A stretch of DNA of 57,468 nt from Bacillota bacterium (GCA_029553165.1 JAKPCT010000177.1:1-57468); one strand, 5' to 3'. Numbered from the stretch's first letter, positions 36,058-45,337 are shown. The notes: generated by a model not told the origin, from the letters alone. Numbers and translations are program-made.

Positions 36058-38718
36058 ATGAAATCGGATTTTAACAATCCCCATCAGGTTAACATCGATC
36101 AATTGTTAAGCCAGCTCGAAACGAACATCCAAGGCATCAGTGAACAAGAAGCACTCACCCGGTTAAACAGTTTTGGAAAGAATGTTTTAAATGAAAGTGC
36201 AAAACGATCTTTTCTCGCGAAACTCTTTGAACAGTTCTGCAATATAATGGTATACACCTTATGCGTTGCGGCAATCATCTCCATTTTATTAGGGGAACAT
36301 AAAAGCGCCGTGATCATCTTTGTCGTCGTCGTTGTTAACTCCATTTTGGGGGTTTTACAGGAAAATAAAGCCGAAAAAGCTTTAGAAGCTCTCAAATCAA
36401 TGTCAGCCCCGATGGCAAAAGTTAAACGCGACGGAAAGATTCAGTTAATCAAATCCGAAGATTTAGTCCCCGGCGATATCGTCCTCTTAGAAGCCGGCGA
36501 TCATATTCCGGCCGATTTACGGTTAATCCAAGTATCATCATTACAAATTGATGAATCGATGCTAACCGGAGAATCGATCCCTGTTGAAAAAAGCATTGAT
36601 CCGCTTGAAGACAGTAACATTGCTATCGGCGACCGCAAAAATATGGCCTACATGGGATGTCATGTTACTTATGGCCGAGGAATTGGCGTTGTCACTGCGA
36701 CCGGTATGAAAACAGAGATGGGACTGATCGCCAGTCAGTTGACCGAGACCACCAGTGAAGAGACTCCTTTAGAAAAAAAGGTTAATGAGTTGACTAAGAT
36801 CCTGACCATCGGGATCACGATCATGTCAATCATCATTTTTGTTATTGGAACGATCCGAGGCCGTAACCCGTTTGAAATGCTACTAACAGCAGTCGGACTG
36901 GCCGTTGCTGCAATTCCGGAAGGATTACCGGCGGTAATTACAATTGTCTTAGCATTAGGTGTGCAGAAGATGGCCAAACGGAATGCCATTATCCGCAAAT
37001 TGTCAGCTGTCGAAACCTTAGGTTGTACCCAAATCATCTGCTCTGACAAAACCGGGACTTTAACCCTGAATAAAATGAAAGTCCAGGAAATCTATATCGA
37101 CGGTAAACTATCTAATGTAACAACAATTGATAATAACGAGCCCACCAACTCTTTGACAAAATTATTGCAAATAATTACCGCTTGTAATGACGCAACCTTG
37201 ACCAGTTGTGATGAAAATGTTAGCAAAGCGATTGGCGATCCGACCGAAACCGCTTTGTTGGAATTCGCCGCGCTTAATGATTGTTATAAAGAACAGCTTG
37301 AGGCTGAAATACCACGCGCCAATGAAATTCCATTTGACTCCGAACGCAAATTAATGACCACGATTAATCTTTGCGGCGGTAAACCAAGGGCGCTGACAAA
37401 GGGAGCTCCCGAGATGCTGTTAGGCCACTGCACTAAGATTTTATGTAATGGTCAAGTTGAACCCCTGACAAATGAATGGTTACGAGAGATCTTTAATGCC
37501 AATCGACTGATGGGTGAAAAAGCACTCCGTGTTCTAGGAGTTGCTTATAAGGAACTCCCCGAGCTTCCCACTGCAGCCAACCCCAAGACCATTGAAACCG
37601 GATTGACTTTTGTCGGACTAATCGGAATGATCGATCCGCCACGGGCCGAAGCCAAACATGCGGTTGATATTTGTTTAGAAGCAGGGATCAAACCGATCAT
37701 GATCACTGGAGATCATAAGGAAACCGCAGTAGCTATCGCCAAAGAGATTAATATTTTGCAGGATGCTGACGGAGTAATCACCGGTCAAGAACTTTACCAA
37801 ATGACTGATGCTGAATTAACTGCGAAAATTGAGCACTACTCCGTATTTGCCCGGGTATCACCGGATCATAAGGTTAGAATCGTTAAAGCTTGGAAAGCTA
37901 AGGGAAAAGTGGTGGCAATGACCGGTGATGGAGTTAATGATGCCCCTGCCCTCCAAGCTGCAGATATCGGAGTTGGGATGGGGATTACCGGGACCGATGT
38001 CAGTAAAGGTGTTTCCGATATGGTTTTAGCCGACGACAATTTTGCAACAATTGTCAATGCGGTCGAAGAAGGCCGTAAAATCTATGCTAATATCCGCAAA
38101 AGTATTCAATTCCTAATCTCAACCCACTTAGGCGAGATCTTTACTCTCTTTATGGCAACATTGTTCAATTGGATTATTCTTCACCCGGTCCAATTGCTCT
38201 GGGTTAATCTAGTAACCGACTCGCTGCCGGCATTAGCCTTAGGTCTTGAAAAAGCGGAAGCCGATATTATGAAGAAGAGACCCCGGGAGTCAGAGAAGAG
38301 CATCTTCAGCGACGGTATTGGAATCAATATTATTTATCAAGGTATTACCAAAGCGATAATCACTTTAATCGCATTTTATATTGGAAAAAGCCTTTACTCA
38401 CAGGAAGTTGCCAATACAATCGGATTTACCACTTTAGGATTGGTGCAACTGACTCATGCTTTTACAGTACGTTCAAATACAACGTCACTTTTCAAGTTAG
38501 GACCGTTTTCAAATCTCTATTTAGTTGGAGCTTTCATCATCACCGCTACTTTGCAGGTAATGGTCGTAATTTTCACACCGCTCAACGCTTTCTTTAAAGT
38601 AGCTCATTTGACACTGGAGCAATGGTTAATTGTAGCAATTGCATCTTTAACAATTATCCCCATTGTTGAAACGGTAAAATTGGTCCAGTCGCGGTTCTTA
38701 GCAAAACAACTCCAATAA
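36058..38718 (+). CDS. P-type cation-transporting ATPase (Ca2+/Mn2+ type, P2A)
   Basis: Membrane pump of 886 residues from ATG 36058 (TTGGAGG, 6 bases); the frame extends back into the riboswitch but has no other start signal. Order: N-terminal cation ATPase domain, TGES at 170-173 (actuator), TM4 with AIPEGLPAVI (287-291), CSDKTGTLT with phosphorylated D330, the KGAPE nucleotide motif, GDGVNDAPAL hinge and C-terminal TMs with NLVTDSLPALALG. PEGLP marks SERCA/PMR1-like pumps. Control by a Mn2+ riboswitch suggests manganese export. Confidence 0.92.
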   Translation: MKSDFNNPHQVNIDQLLSQLETNIQGISEQEALTRLNSFGKNVLNESAKRSFLAKLFEQFCNIMVYTLCVAAIISILLGEHKSAVIIFVVVVVNSILGVLQENKAEKALEALKSMSAPMAKVKRDGKIQLIKSEDLVPGDIVLLEAGDHIPADLRLIQVSSLQIDESMLTGESIPVEKSIDPLEDSNIAIGDRKNMAYMGCHVTYGRGIGVVTATGMKTEMGLIASQLTETTSEETPLEKKVNELTKILTIGITIMSIIIFVIGTIRGRNPFEMLLTAVGLAVAAIPEGLPAVITIVLALGVQKMAKRNAIIRKLSAVETLGCTQIICSDKTGTLTLNKMKVQEIYIDGKLSNVTTIDNNEPTNSLTKLLQIITACNDATLTSCDENVSKAIGDPTETALLEFAALNDCYKEQLEAEIPRANEIPFDSERKLMTTINLCGGKPRALTKGAPEMLLGHCTKILCNGQVEPLTNEWLREIFNANRLMGEKALRVLGVAYKELPELPTAANPKTIETGLTFVGLIGMIDPPRAEAKHAVDICLEAGIKPIMITGDHKETAVAIAKEINILQDADGVITGQELYQMTDAELTAKIEHYSVFARVSPDHKVRIVKAWKAKGKVVAMTGDGVNDAPALQAADIGVGMGITGTDVSKGVSDMVLADDNFATIVNAVEEGRKIYANIRKSIQFLISTHLGEIFTLFMATLFNWIILHPVQLLWVNLVTDSLPALALGLEKAEADIMKKRPRESEKSIFSDGIGINIIYQGITKAIITLIAFYIGKSLYSQEVANTIGFTTLGLVQLTHAFTVRSNTTSLFKLGPFSNLYLVGAFIITATLQVMVVIFTPLNAFFKVAHLTLEQWLIVAIASLTIIPIVETVKLVQSRFLAKQLQ

Positions 38719-38730
38719 ATTAACCAGATA

Positions 38731-38762
38731 AAAAAGAGGCCAAAACACCGGCCTCTTTTTTC
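38731..38762 (+). terminator. bidirectional terminator after the ATPase
   Basis: Stem AAAAAGAGGCC/GGCCTCTTTTT with an 8-base loop, T-runs on both strands, between convergent genes. Confidence 0.9.
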
Positions 38763-38794
38763 TTTGATTATTTGGGTTTTATTGATATGATATT

Positions 38795-39034
38795 CTACCT
38801 TCCTTGCCAAGCAGGCAATACTGACATCAGATCTTGAGCAGTCTGTCGGGCAGTCTCTTCATCCAATCCTTGAGTTTTAATTATAAATTGAGTCATTGAG
38901 GCCAATTTCTCTTCATAACTCTGCATTGTACCATCTGGCCGGGCACAATGAACACAGTAATCTTTAGATGTATCCCCCTGCGCATGTTGTTCCGGTTTTA
39001 GCATTGGCATCCCACAAGCAATACAGTTTTTCAT
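38795..39034 (-). CDS. zinc-ribbon domain protein
   Basis: A 79-residue protein with two CxxC-type knuckles, CIACGMPM (4-11) and YCVHCARPDG (26-35), then a helical tail. It resembles the putative zinc-ribbon family zf-ribbon_2, of unknown function. GAAGGAGAG ribosome site. It lies 30 bases downstream of the HEAT-like gene and may be the last gene of the TetR-HEAT transcript. Confidence 0.75.
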   Translation of the reverse strand: MKNCIACGMPMLKPEQHAQGDTSKDYCVHCARPDGTMQSYEEKLASMTQFIIKTQGLDEETARQTAQDLMSVLPAWQGR

Positions 39035-39064
39035 TCAATAATCTCTCCTTCTTTAATTTATTGA

Positions 39065-39796
39065 TTATTTAGCTAAAGTATTATTGATCTTTTTAACCCA
39101 GTCTTCATCCATAACCCTTAATCTATTTTTCTTGAGGTTTTCTTTTAGTATCCACCTAATATGCTTACTATCACGGTCTGCCAGGCGTTCAAAAGCAACT
39201 TTCCCTTCGCTTGGCAAGGCAGCAATCACAACACTCCAGCCATACCCCAGTGCTTTTCGCAATGCAGTTTGAGCTTCTGATAACTTACCATTGTAACCCT
39301 CAAACGTCAGCGTGATTTGTGTGAGTATTTCAAATAACTTGATAAGATCCTCTTTGTTTTTCAACAATTTGGGTTCGCATAAAGCAGCGACCACAGCACG
39401 TTTTTCAAAGCTATTCCCGGTTATCCACTTCGACAATTCCGTAATCGTTTCACCCATACTTGTCGCAGCAATTTCCTGAATTCCAATCGCCACCGCTTCT
39501 TTAATTCGCCAACTCTTATGTGAGGCATACTTTCTTATGGATTCAATCGTCGTGGCTATTTGACTGCCATTATAAACACAAAACCCAACAATCCCACACA
39601 TTACTACAAATTCTTCAGGGGAATTAAATAAATCTTCACAAGCAAAAGACAGACATTGATCAATCTCTGCTGCCGTAGCTTTCTGCGCAAAGGAATATAA
39701 CAGCCCTAAGTCAGCTCTCGCCCCTGGCAGTTTGGAGTTTTTGAGCAGATAATCAATTGTCTTCATTAGATCTCCATCCATATTTACGGTTGCCAA
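39065..39796 (-). CDS. HEAT/ARM-like repeat protein
   Basis: About 243 alpha-helical residues with repeat-like units (SFACEDLFNSPEEFVVMCGI, HKSWRIKEAVAIGIQEIA, NSFEKRAVVAALCEPKLL), as in HEAT or DNA alkylation-repair-like scaffolds. No catalytic motif is seen. The start is unclear: TTG at 39796 is 7 bases from AGAGG, and an ATG at 39766 follows GGAG. It lies just after the TetR gene and may be its regulated target. Confidence 0.6.
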   Translation of the reverse strand: MATVNMDGDLMKTIDYLLKNSKLPGARADLGLLYSFAQKATAAEIDQCLSFACEDLFNSPEEFVVMCGIVGFCVYNGSQIATTIESIRKYASHKSWRIKEAVAIGIQEIAATSMGETITELSKWITGNSFEKRAVVAALCEPKLLKNKEDLIKLFEILTQITLTFEGYNGKLSEAQTALRKALGYGWSVVIAALPSEGKVAFERLADRDSKHIRWILKENLKKNRLRVMDEDWVKKINNTLAK

Positions 39797-39812
39797 ATTA
39801 TTACCTCTCGTC

Positions 39813-40394
39813 CTATTTGGCAATCAATGTTATAAAATAAGTGACCAACTCTTCCTTATATCTCCTTAACACTGATTCTCGCGGTGCAAATAGCTCATGA
39901 TTAATTAAATAATGATGAATCAGACCAATCCAGGTATTAAAGAGTAAATGCATCGGAACTTGCTTAATATTACCTGCTTCCATCTCAATAACTGCCACTT
40001 CCATCAAATGATACGAAATCGCTGACTGAATCATAATTATGTATTTCTGAACGGCATCAGGTAAAAGTTTCCCTTCAGCAATCAATTTGGTATAAAAAGC
40101 CTCAAACTCAATTAATCCTTCCAAATGCGCTTCTAAGATCTCCCTGACACTACCCCGGTTAAGCGCCAGTTGGTGAATCCGACTGGTAATCCGGGAGCCA
40201 ATCTCCTGAATAGCCGCAACAACTAAATCCTCACGCGTTGGAAAATGCACAAAAACAGTCCCATGCGCTACTCCAGCCGCTTTGGCTATATCGGAAGTCT
40301 TGGTGGCCAACAGGCCATCCTTAGCAAAATAATTGATTGCTACTTCAACCAAGAGTTTTCGAGTTTGTTCTTTTTGTTCTTGACGCCTTGTCAA
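39813..40394 (-). CDS. TetR/AcrR-family transcriptional regulator
   Basis: A 193-residue regulator. The N-terminal helix-turn-helix is LLVEVAINYFAKDGLLATKTSDIAKAAGVAHGTVFVHFPTREDL in outline (about 14-57 of this start), the classic TetR pattern; the C-terminal ligand domain is divergent. I take TTG at 40394, 8 bases from TAGGAG; the longer frame reads through the promoter. A dyad at 40415-40438 overlapping the -10 suggests autoregulation. Confidence 0.88.
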   Translation of the reverse strand: MTRRQEQKEQTRKLLVEVAINYFAKDGLLATKTSDIAKAAGVAHGTVFVHFPTREDLVVAAIQEIGSRITSRIHQLALNRGSVREILEAHLEGLIEFEAFYTKLIAEGKLLPDAVQKYIIMIQSAISYHLMEVAVIEMEAGNIKQVPMHLLFNTWIGLIHHYLINHELFAPRESVLRRYKEELVTYFITLIAK

Positions 40395-40414
40395 TTTAAT
40401 GACTCCTAACTCAT

Positions 40415-40438
40415 TGAGTTTATACTCATTATAACTCA
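40415..40438. promoter_or_regulatory. dyad operator over the TetR-gene promoter
   Basis: A 24-base sequence with perfect outer arms TGAGTT and AACTCA and inner TTATA/TATAA. On the minus strand it contains TATAAT, with TTGACA 15 bases further upstream (a short spacer). Position and form fit a TetR-type autoregulatory operator. Confidence 0.55.
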
Positions 40439-40496
40439 AAAAATTGTTTGTCAATGGTTCTAACAATTTTCAACCATCAGATCAATTTAGACAAAT

Positions 40497-40520
40497 AAAA
40501 AACCCTCAAATAATTGAGGG
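40497..40520 (-). terminator. terminator after the tRNA pair
   Basis: Minus-strand CCCTCAA/TTGAGGG stem, 4-base loop, then TTTTTTATTT. It separates the tRNA transcript from the TetR-gene promoter. Confidence 0.75.
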
Positions 40521-40537
40521 TAATAAGTTCTAAATAA

Positions 40538-40613
<76 letters not shown>

Positions 40614-40673
40614 ATTAATATCTTTAATTTAAAATAAAGGGCTTGCACCCTTCAATATAAGCTTAAGAATATT

Positions 40674-40750
40674 TGGTGGCGGTGACTGGGATCGAACCAG
40701 TGACACTGCGGGTATGAACCGCATGCTCGTACCAACTGAGCTACACCGCC
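40674..40750 (-). tRNA. tRNA-Met (CAU)
   Basis: A 77-base cloverleaf including CCA. Acceptor GGCGGTG/CACCGCC, anticodon loop TTCATAC (CAU). GGCGGTG with A1-U72-type features absent and a normal D-arm fit elongator Met rather than initiator; an Ile2 (lysidine) role cannot be excluded by eye. It lies 60 bases upstream of tRNA-Lys on the same strand. Confidence 0.92.
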
Positions 40751-40844
40751 ACAACGAATGCATTGTTTATTATAATACAAACTCAAAAAGAGATCAAGAG
40801 TTATCATCATGTTTTTTTATGGAATTTACTAAGTTAAACTTTGA

Positions 40845-41282
40845 TCATTCAAACAAACTCAAATATTCCTGATAACCCTCTTTGACTAAATCTTCGACTG
40901 GAATAAACCGAAGCGCTGCAGAGTTAATACAGTATCTTAACCCAGTTGGTCCGGGTCCGTCAGGGAAAACGTGACCCAGATGAAAGTTCCCCTTGCTGCT
41001 TCTCACTTCGATCCGGGACATCGAATGACTATGGTCTTCTTTCTCAATAATATTATTCGGTTCAAGTGGTTTGATAAAGCTTGGCCAACCGGTCCCCGAA
41101 TCAAATTTATCGAGCGAACTGAACAGCGGTTCCCCCGATACTATATCAACATAAATTCCTGCTTTTTTGTTGTCCCAATACTCATTTTGAAAAGGGGGTT
41201 CAGTCCCATTCTCTTGCGTCACTCGATATTGTAATGGTGTTAATCTTACAGATTCGGATTGATTACGCTTTTCATTGTCCAT
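40845..41282 (-). CDS. msrB: peptide-methionine (R)-S-oxide reductase
   Basis: Repairs oxidised methionine. About 145 residues from the ATG at 41282 (GAGG 8 bases upstream). [58 protein letters not shown] with the catalytic cysteine in RYCINS are typical. The structural zinc CxxC pairs of some MsrB forms are absent. Stand-alone gene, not fused to MsrA. Confidence 0.94.
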   Translation of the reverse strand: MDNEKRNQSESVRLTPLQYRVTQENGTEPPFQNEYWDNKKAGIYVDIVSGEPLFSSLDKFDSGTGWPSFIKPLEPNNIIEKEDHSHSMSRIEVRSSKGNFHLGHVFPDGPGPTGLRYCINSAALRFIPVEDLVKEGYQEYLSLFE

Positions 41283-41355
41283 CTCTAAAACCTCAAACAT
41301 TTTCAAGTTATTAAATCTATTTATACCAAATTAGCTTTAAATTATTCTTGAGGTT

Positions 41356-42645
41356 TTACAAATTAACAATCTCGTCAAAGACTTGGAAATAATCTTTGAA
41401 TGTCTTCGCAGTACATTCCGGATTCATAATTTTAATTCCAGGTGCTTTAAGTCCAATCAGGGAAAACGCCATCGCCATCCGATGATCATCATAAGTTTCG
41501 ATCGCCGCTTCTTGAGGTTGCCCCGGATAAATAATCAGACCATCATCAGTCTCTTCGGAATGGATCCCCAGCTTCGCTAATTCGGTAATTATTGCCGCAA
41601 TTCGGTTTGACTCGTGGTATTTAATAATTCCAACATTCCTGATCCGGGTGGGACCATCAGCAAACGGTGCCAAAGCCGCTAAAGTCATTGTTTGATCAGG
41701 AGTATCACCAAGGTCTGCGTCAATCCCAGGGAACCTTCCTCCAACCGGTCCACGCAGAAAGATTCCTTCATCGCGTTCCTCAATTTCACAACCAAGCTGC
41801 TTCAAAATATTTAAAAACTTAATATCTCCCTGTAACGAGTCCAATCTAACATCTTTAACCAACACCGAACCACCTGTTAAGGCAGCCATGGCCAAGAAAT
41901 ATGCCGCATTGGAAACATCCGGTTCGATGGTATAATCCCGGCCATGATAATACTGACCTTTAGGGATCACGAATCGTTGGTAAGAGTGATTCTCAACATC
42001 AATTCCAAAATCACTCATTATTTTTAAGGTCATATCGACATAGGGCTTGGCAGCGACTTCACCATCAATGATAATCTCCAGTTGTTCCGGCCCTTTATAA
42101 CCAGAAAGCAACAATGCGCTTAAAAACTGGCTACTGATATTCGCTTGCAACACCACTTGGTTATCACGGAAGTCGGTACCCTTGATTCGATAGGGCAATT
42201 TATCCCGTTCACCAAGAAACTCAAATTTCGCCCCTAACCTGGTTAAACCTTCTATCAACGGCTTCATTGGGCGCGACTGCATCTGCAAAGAAGCATTTAT
42301 TAAAAACGAACCATCCGACAAAGCTAACATCGCTGTCAAAAACCGGGCCGCAGTTCCGGCGCTTCCGACATTCAGTTCCGCCTTTTTATTGGGGATCATT
42401 CCACCCAAACCATAGACGGTAACCTGTTTCGCTGCTTCATTAATTTCCAATCGAAATCCCAATTTACGTAACGAATCCATAAAAGATAACCCGTCGCCGC
42501 TGAAGAGTACATTTCTCAGCTTAACAGGGCGATCCGCCAAAGCAGCAATCAGTAAAACCCGGTTAGTAATACTTTTGGAACCGGGAAGATCGACTTCAAA
42601 GTTTAACGGTGTTAAGCGCTGTGGTACCAGATAGTAATTATTCAT
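41356..42645 (-). CDS. aroA: 3-phosphoshikimate 1-carboxyvinyltransferase (EPSP synthase)
   Basis: Shikimate-pathway enzyme joining PEP to shikimate-3-phosphate. The 429 residues have LPGSKSITNRVLLIAALAD (about 20-38), NVGSAGTAARFLTA, SSQFLSALLLSG, DVSNAAYFLAMAAL and the C-terminal ETYDDHRMAMAF. Complete. Ribosome site weak (GGATGG). It stands alone here; three tandem 12-base repeats lie about 105-140 bases upstream of its start. Confidence 0.95.
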   Translation of the reverse strand: MNNYYLVPQRLTPLNFEVDLPGSKSITNRVLLIAALADRPVKLRNVLFSGDGLSFMDSLRKLGFRLEINEAAKQVTVYGLGGMIPNKKAELNVGSAGTAARFLTAMLALSDGSFLINASLQMQSRPMKPLIEGLTRLGAKFEFLGERDKLPYRIKGTDFRDNQVVLQANISSQFLSALLLSGYKGPEQLEIIIDGEVAAKPYVDMTLKIMSDFGIDVENHSYQRFVIPKGQYYHGRDYTIEPDVSNAAYFLAMAALTGGSVLVKDVRLDSLQGDIKFLNILKQLGCEIEERDEGIFLRGPVGGRFPGIDADLGDTPDQTMTLAALAPFADGPTRIRNVGIIKYHESNRIAAIITELAKLGIHSEETDDGLIIYPGQPQEAAIETYDDHRMAMAFSLIGLKAPGIKIMNPECTAKTFKDYFQVFDEIVNL

Positions 42646-42749
42646 TCAAACCATCCATCTATAATAATTATTGTTCTTCAATCTCCAACATTAGTTAAAC
42701 AAATATTTAAACACAAAGTCTTACTTTCCCTGTTAATTATGCTAAGAAA

Positions 42750-42785
42750 GTTAACAAACATGTTAACAAATATGTTAACAACATC
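42750..42785. repeat. three tandem 12-bp GTTAAC repeats upstream of aroA
   Basis: GTTAACAAACAT, GTTAACAAATAT and GTTAACAACATC follow each other head to tail (42750, 42762, 42774). Each starts with the palindrome GTTAAC. They lie between the nfnB terminator and the aroA start, so they could be regulator sites for aroA. Confidence 0.65.
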
Positions 42786-42786
42786 C

Positions 42787-42819
42787 AAAAATAAAAAGGA
42801 CGAATCGATTATTCGTCCT
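42787..42819 (-). terminator. nfn operon terminator
   Basis: Minus-strand AGGACGAAT/ATTCGTCCT stem, 5-base loop, then TTTTTATTTTT. Confidence 0.85.
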
Positions 42820-42831
42820 ACAATTATCAGA

Positions 42832-44223
42832 TTAACCAACCAGCGCTTTTTTCTTTTTACAATACTCAACCATCTGCCGGGCTGCTTTCTTTCCGGCTCC
42901 CATTGCAGCAATAACGGTTGCGGCTCCGGTAACAATATCGCCCCCGGCAAATACTCCGGGAATACTCGTTTCCTGAGTCTCCGGATCAACAGTAATATAG
43001 CCCCATTTATTCAAGACCAACCCACCCGTATTCTTTAATAAAATCGGATTTGGTCCCTGACCGATTGCTACGATCACATTATCAACCGGGAAACGGTGCT
43101 CCGAACCCTTAACTTCAACCGGTCGGCGCCGGCCACTGGCATCCGGTTCGCCCAACTCCATCCTGACACACTCTAAACCAGTTACTTCACCATTATCATT
43201 GCCAATGATCGCCACCGGATTGGTTAAAAATTTAAAGATGATTCCTTCTTCAGCTGCATTCTCAATCTCTTCATGGCGTGCCGGCATCTCCTCGGCTGAA
43301 CGGCGGTATACAATATAGACCTCTTTAGCTCCCAAGCGCAGTGAAGTCCGTGCCGCATCCATTGCCACATTGCCTGCTCCTACCACTGCTACCCGTTCAC
43401 CAACTCTTACCGGGGTATCATACTCCGGAAAACGGTATGCTTTCATCAGATTAACCCTGGTTAAAAATTCATTGGCCGAATAGACACCGTTTAAGTTTTC
43501 ACCGGGAATATTCAGAAAATAAGGTAAGCCAGCCCCGGTACCAATAAAGATTGTATCAAAACCCTGATCAAATAATTCCTGAATTGTTAAGGTCTGCCCA
43601 ATAAGGACACTGGTCTCAATCTTGACGCCAAGCTTTTTGATATACTCAACTTCCCGCGCTACGATGTCTTTGGGGAGTCGGAATTGCGGGATGCCATATT
43701 GCAAAACTCCACCGGCTGAATGTAATGATTCATAGATCGTTACATCAAACCCTTGCAATGCTAAGTCAGCAGCAGCAGTCAATCCTGCCGGACCGGCACC
43801 AATAATCGCTGCCTTACACCCAATTGAAGCAACCGGTGCAATTTCATCGTTTGCTAAATTCGCAACATAATCAGCAACAAACCGTTCCAGAGCTCCAATA
43901 GCAACCGGCTCTCCCTTTTTACCTAAAACGCACTTGCTTTCACACTGGTTTTCCTGGGGACAGACCCGTCCACAGATAGCCGGCAGACTATTCTTCTCCT
44001 TAATCTTGGCAGCTGCGCCTTGAAAATCTTTAGCTTTTATTTTATTGATAAATTCCGGAATATCAACTTCAACCGGGCATCCCTGCGAGCAAAACGGCTT
44101 TTTACAATTCAAACAACGGTTTGCTTCTAATAACGCTTGTTCCTCGGTGAATCCCAAAGCCACCTCTTCAAAATTCCGCTTGCGTACTTCCGGATCTTGT
44201 TTGTTCATTAGTTGGCGTGACAT
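42832..44223 (-). CDS. nfnB: NADPH-binding large subunit NfnB (glutamate synthase small-subunit-like)
   Basis: A 463-residue flavoprotein. The N-terminal cluster-binding part has CLNCKKPFCSQGCPVEVDIP and CGRVCPQENQCESKC (two [4Fe-4S]); FAD motif GAGPAGLTAAADLALQG; NADPH motif GAGNVAMDAARTSLRLG; C-terminal GVFAGGDIVTGAATVI. With the adjacent NfnA it forms the electron-bifurcating NADH-dependent reduced ferredoxin:NADP+ oxidoreductase. A plain GltD role is less likely, as no glutamate synthase large subunit is nearby. It overlaps nfnA by 16 bases. Confidence 0.88.
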   Translation of the reverse strand: MSRQLMNKQDPEVRKRNFEEVALGFTEEQALLEANRCLNCKKPFCSQGCPVEVDIPEFINKIKAKDFQGAAAKIKEKNSLPAICGRVCPQENQCESKCVLGKKGEPVAIGALERFVADYVANLANDEIAPVASIGCKAAIIGAGPAGLTAAADLALQGFDVTIYESLHSAGGVLQYGIPQFRLPKDIVAREVEYIKKLGVKIETSVLIGQTLTIQELFDQGFDTIFIGTGAGLPYFLNIPGENLNGVYSANEFLTRVNLMKAYRFPEYDTPVRVGERVAVVGAGNVAMDAARTSLRLGAKEVYIVYRRSAEEMPARHEEIENAAEEGIIFKFLTNPVAIIGNDNGEVTGLECVRMELGEPDASGRRRPVEVKGSEHRFPVDNVIVAIGQGPNPILLKNTGGLVLNKWGYITVDPETQETSIPGVFAGGDIVTGAATVIAAMGAGKKAARQMVEYCKKKKALVG

Positions 44224-45053
44224 TTACAACCCTCCCCGCCATGATGGTGATTATGATACGCTTCTTTTTCTTGTGCTGAGTAATATCTTTGTCTTAGTCG
44301 CAACTCTTTAAAATCAACCGCTAACCCATCAAAAGCCGGTCCGTCAACACAACAGAACTTGGTTTCGCCACCAACAGTCACGCGACAACCGCCACACATA
44401 CCGGTACCATCAACCATCACCGCATTTAAGCTAACAACAGTTTTGATACCCAACTCGCGTGTGATATTGCAGCAAGCTTCCATCATTGGGACCGGACCGA
44501 TTGTAATCACTTCATTGACAGTCTCGGTTTGCAAAACTTGTCCTAACAATGCGGTTACTAATCCTTTATGCCCAAAACTGCCATCATCAGTAGTAATCAA
44601 CAATTGATGGCTGACTGCTTTTAATTCGTCTTGCAGGATTAACAGGTCCTTAGTTTGTGCACCTAAGATTGTAATAACTTTATTACCGGCCTCATATAAT
44701 GCTTTAACTTTCGGGTATAACGGTGCCGCTCCCAATCCTCCGGCAACAGCAACCACGGTACCCAGTTTCTCGATCGGATATGGTGTTCCTAAGGGGCCTA
44801 AAATGTCTAAAAATGACTCGCCGACTTCCATTGCATTGATTAACGCTGTACTTTTACCTACTTCCTGGATGATTAAAGTAATGGTCCCGGCTTCACGGCT
44901 AAAATCGGCGATTGTCAGTGGAATTCGTTCCCCTTTCTCACTACGGCGGACAACCACAAAATGACCTGGTTGTGCTTTCGCTGCGATTGCCGGGGCTTTT
45001 ACCACCAGTTTTACAATTCGAGGAGCCAGTATTTCTTTCGATACTATCTCCAT
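44208..45053 (-). CDS. nfnA: NADH-binding small subunit NfnA (PyrK/SudB-like)
   Basis: A 281-residue ferredoxin reductase-like protein with FAD- and NAD-binding halves (GHFVVVRR, AVAGGLGAAPLYPK) and the C-terminal [2Fe-2S] motif GMCGGCRVTVGGETKFCCVDGP. The tail is rich in His and Cys (HNHHHGGEGCKC). The pairing with nfnB matches NfnAB of Clostridium, Moorella and Thermotoga, which balances NADH, NADPH and ferredoxin in fermenters. Confidence 0.88.
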   Translation of the reverse strand: MEIVSKEILAPRIVKLVVKAPAIAAKAQPGHFVVVRRSEKGERIPLTIADFSREAGTITLIIQEVGKSTALINAMEVGESFLDILGPLGTPYPIEKLGTVVAVAGGLGAAPLYPKVKALYEAGNKVITILGAQTKDLLILQDELKAVSHQLLITTDDGSFGHKGLVTALLGQVLQTETVNEVITIGPVPMMEACCNITRELGIKTVVSLNAVMVDGTGMCGGCRVTVGGETKFCCVDGPAFDGLAVDFKELRLRQRYYSAQEKEAYHNHHHGGEGCKCHAN

Positions 45054-45200
45054 TATCCTACTACCCCCTATATAACTATTTATCTGAAAATCTATCTACT
45101 AAATTTAGAACGTATTTTAAGGAAATTAAAACCTGTCGGGAAGAACATTTGTTAAATTTTAGAAATCATCAAATAAGTAAACACCACTATTATCTAACAA

Positions 45201-45216
45201 ATACTTCTAGAAGTAT
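45201..45216. promoter_or_regulatory. 16-bp perfect palindrome upstream of nfnA
   Basis: ATACTTCTAGAAGTAT is a perfect palindrome about 150 bases upstream of the nfnA start and 15 bases upstream (on that strand) of nothing else coding. No clear promoter was found between it and nfnA. A regulator site is possible but unproven. Confidence 0.35.
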
Positions 45217-45222
45217 ATCATA

Positions 45223-45250
45223 AAAAAAATATTGAGGGCAAGCCCCTCAA
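45223..45250 (-). terminator. terminator of the NUDIX/ferredoxin transcript
   Basis: Minus-strand TTGAGGG/CCCTCAA stem with 5-base loop, then AT and eight Ts. Confidence 0.8.
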
Positions 45251-45337
45251 AACATGATAAAATCTAAGAATCAACTGATTTAACGGTGTTTTTTAGTTTT
45301 CCGCATGGTAAAAATATTTTTCAAAAAATTCAAGAAT

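Noticed and set aside
44912..45223. Plus-strand frames opposite nfnA and its upstream region
   Set aside because: Mostly antisense to nfnA, no ribosome site, composition unlike the neighbouring genes.
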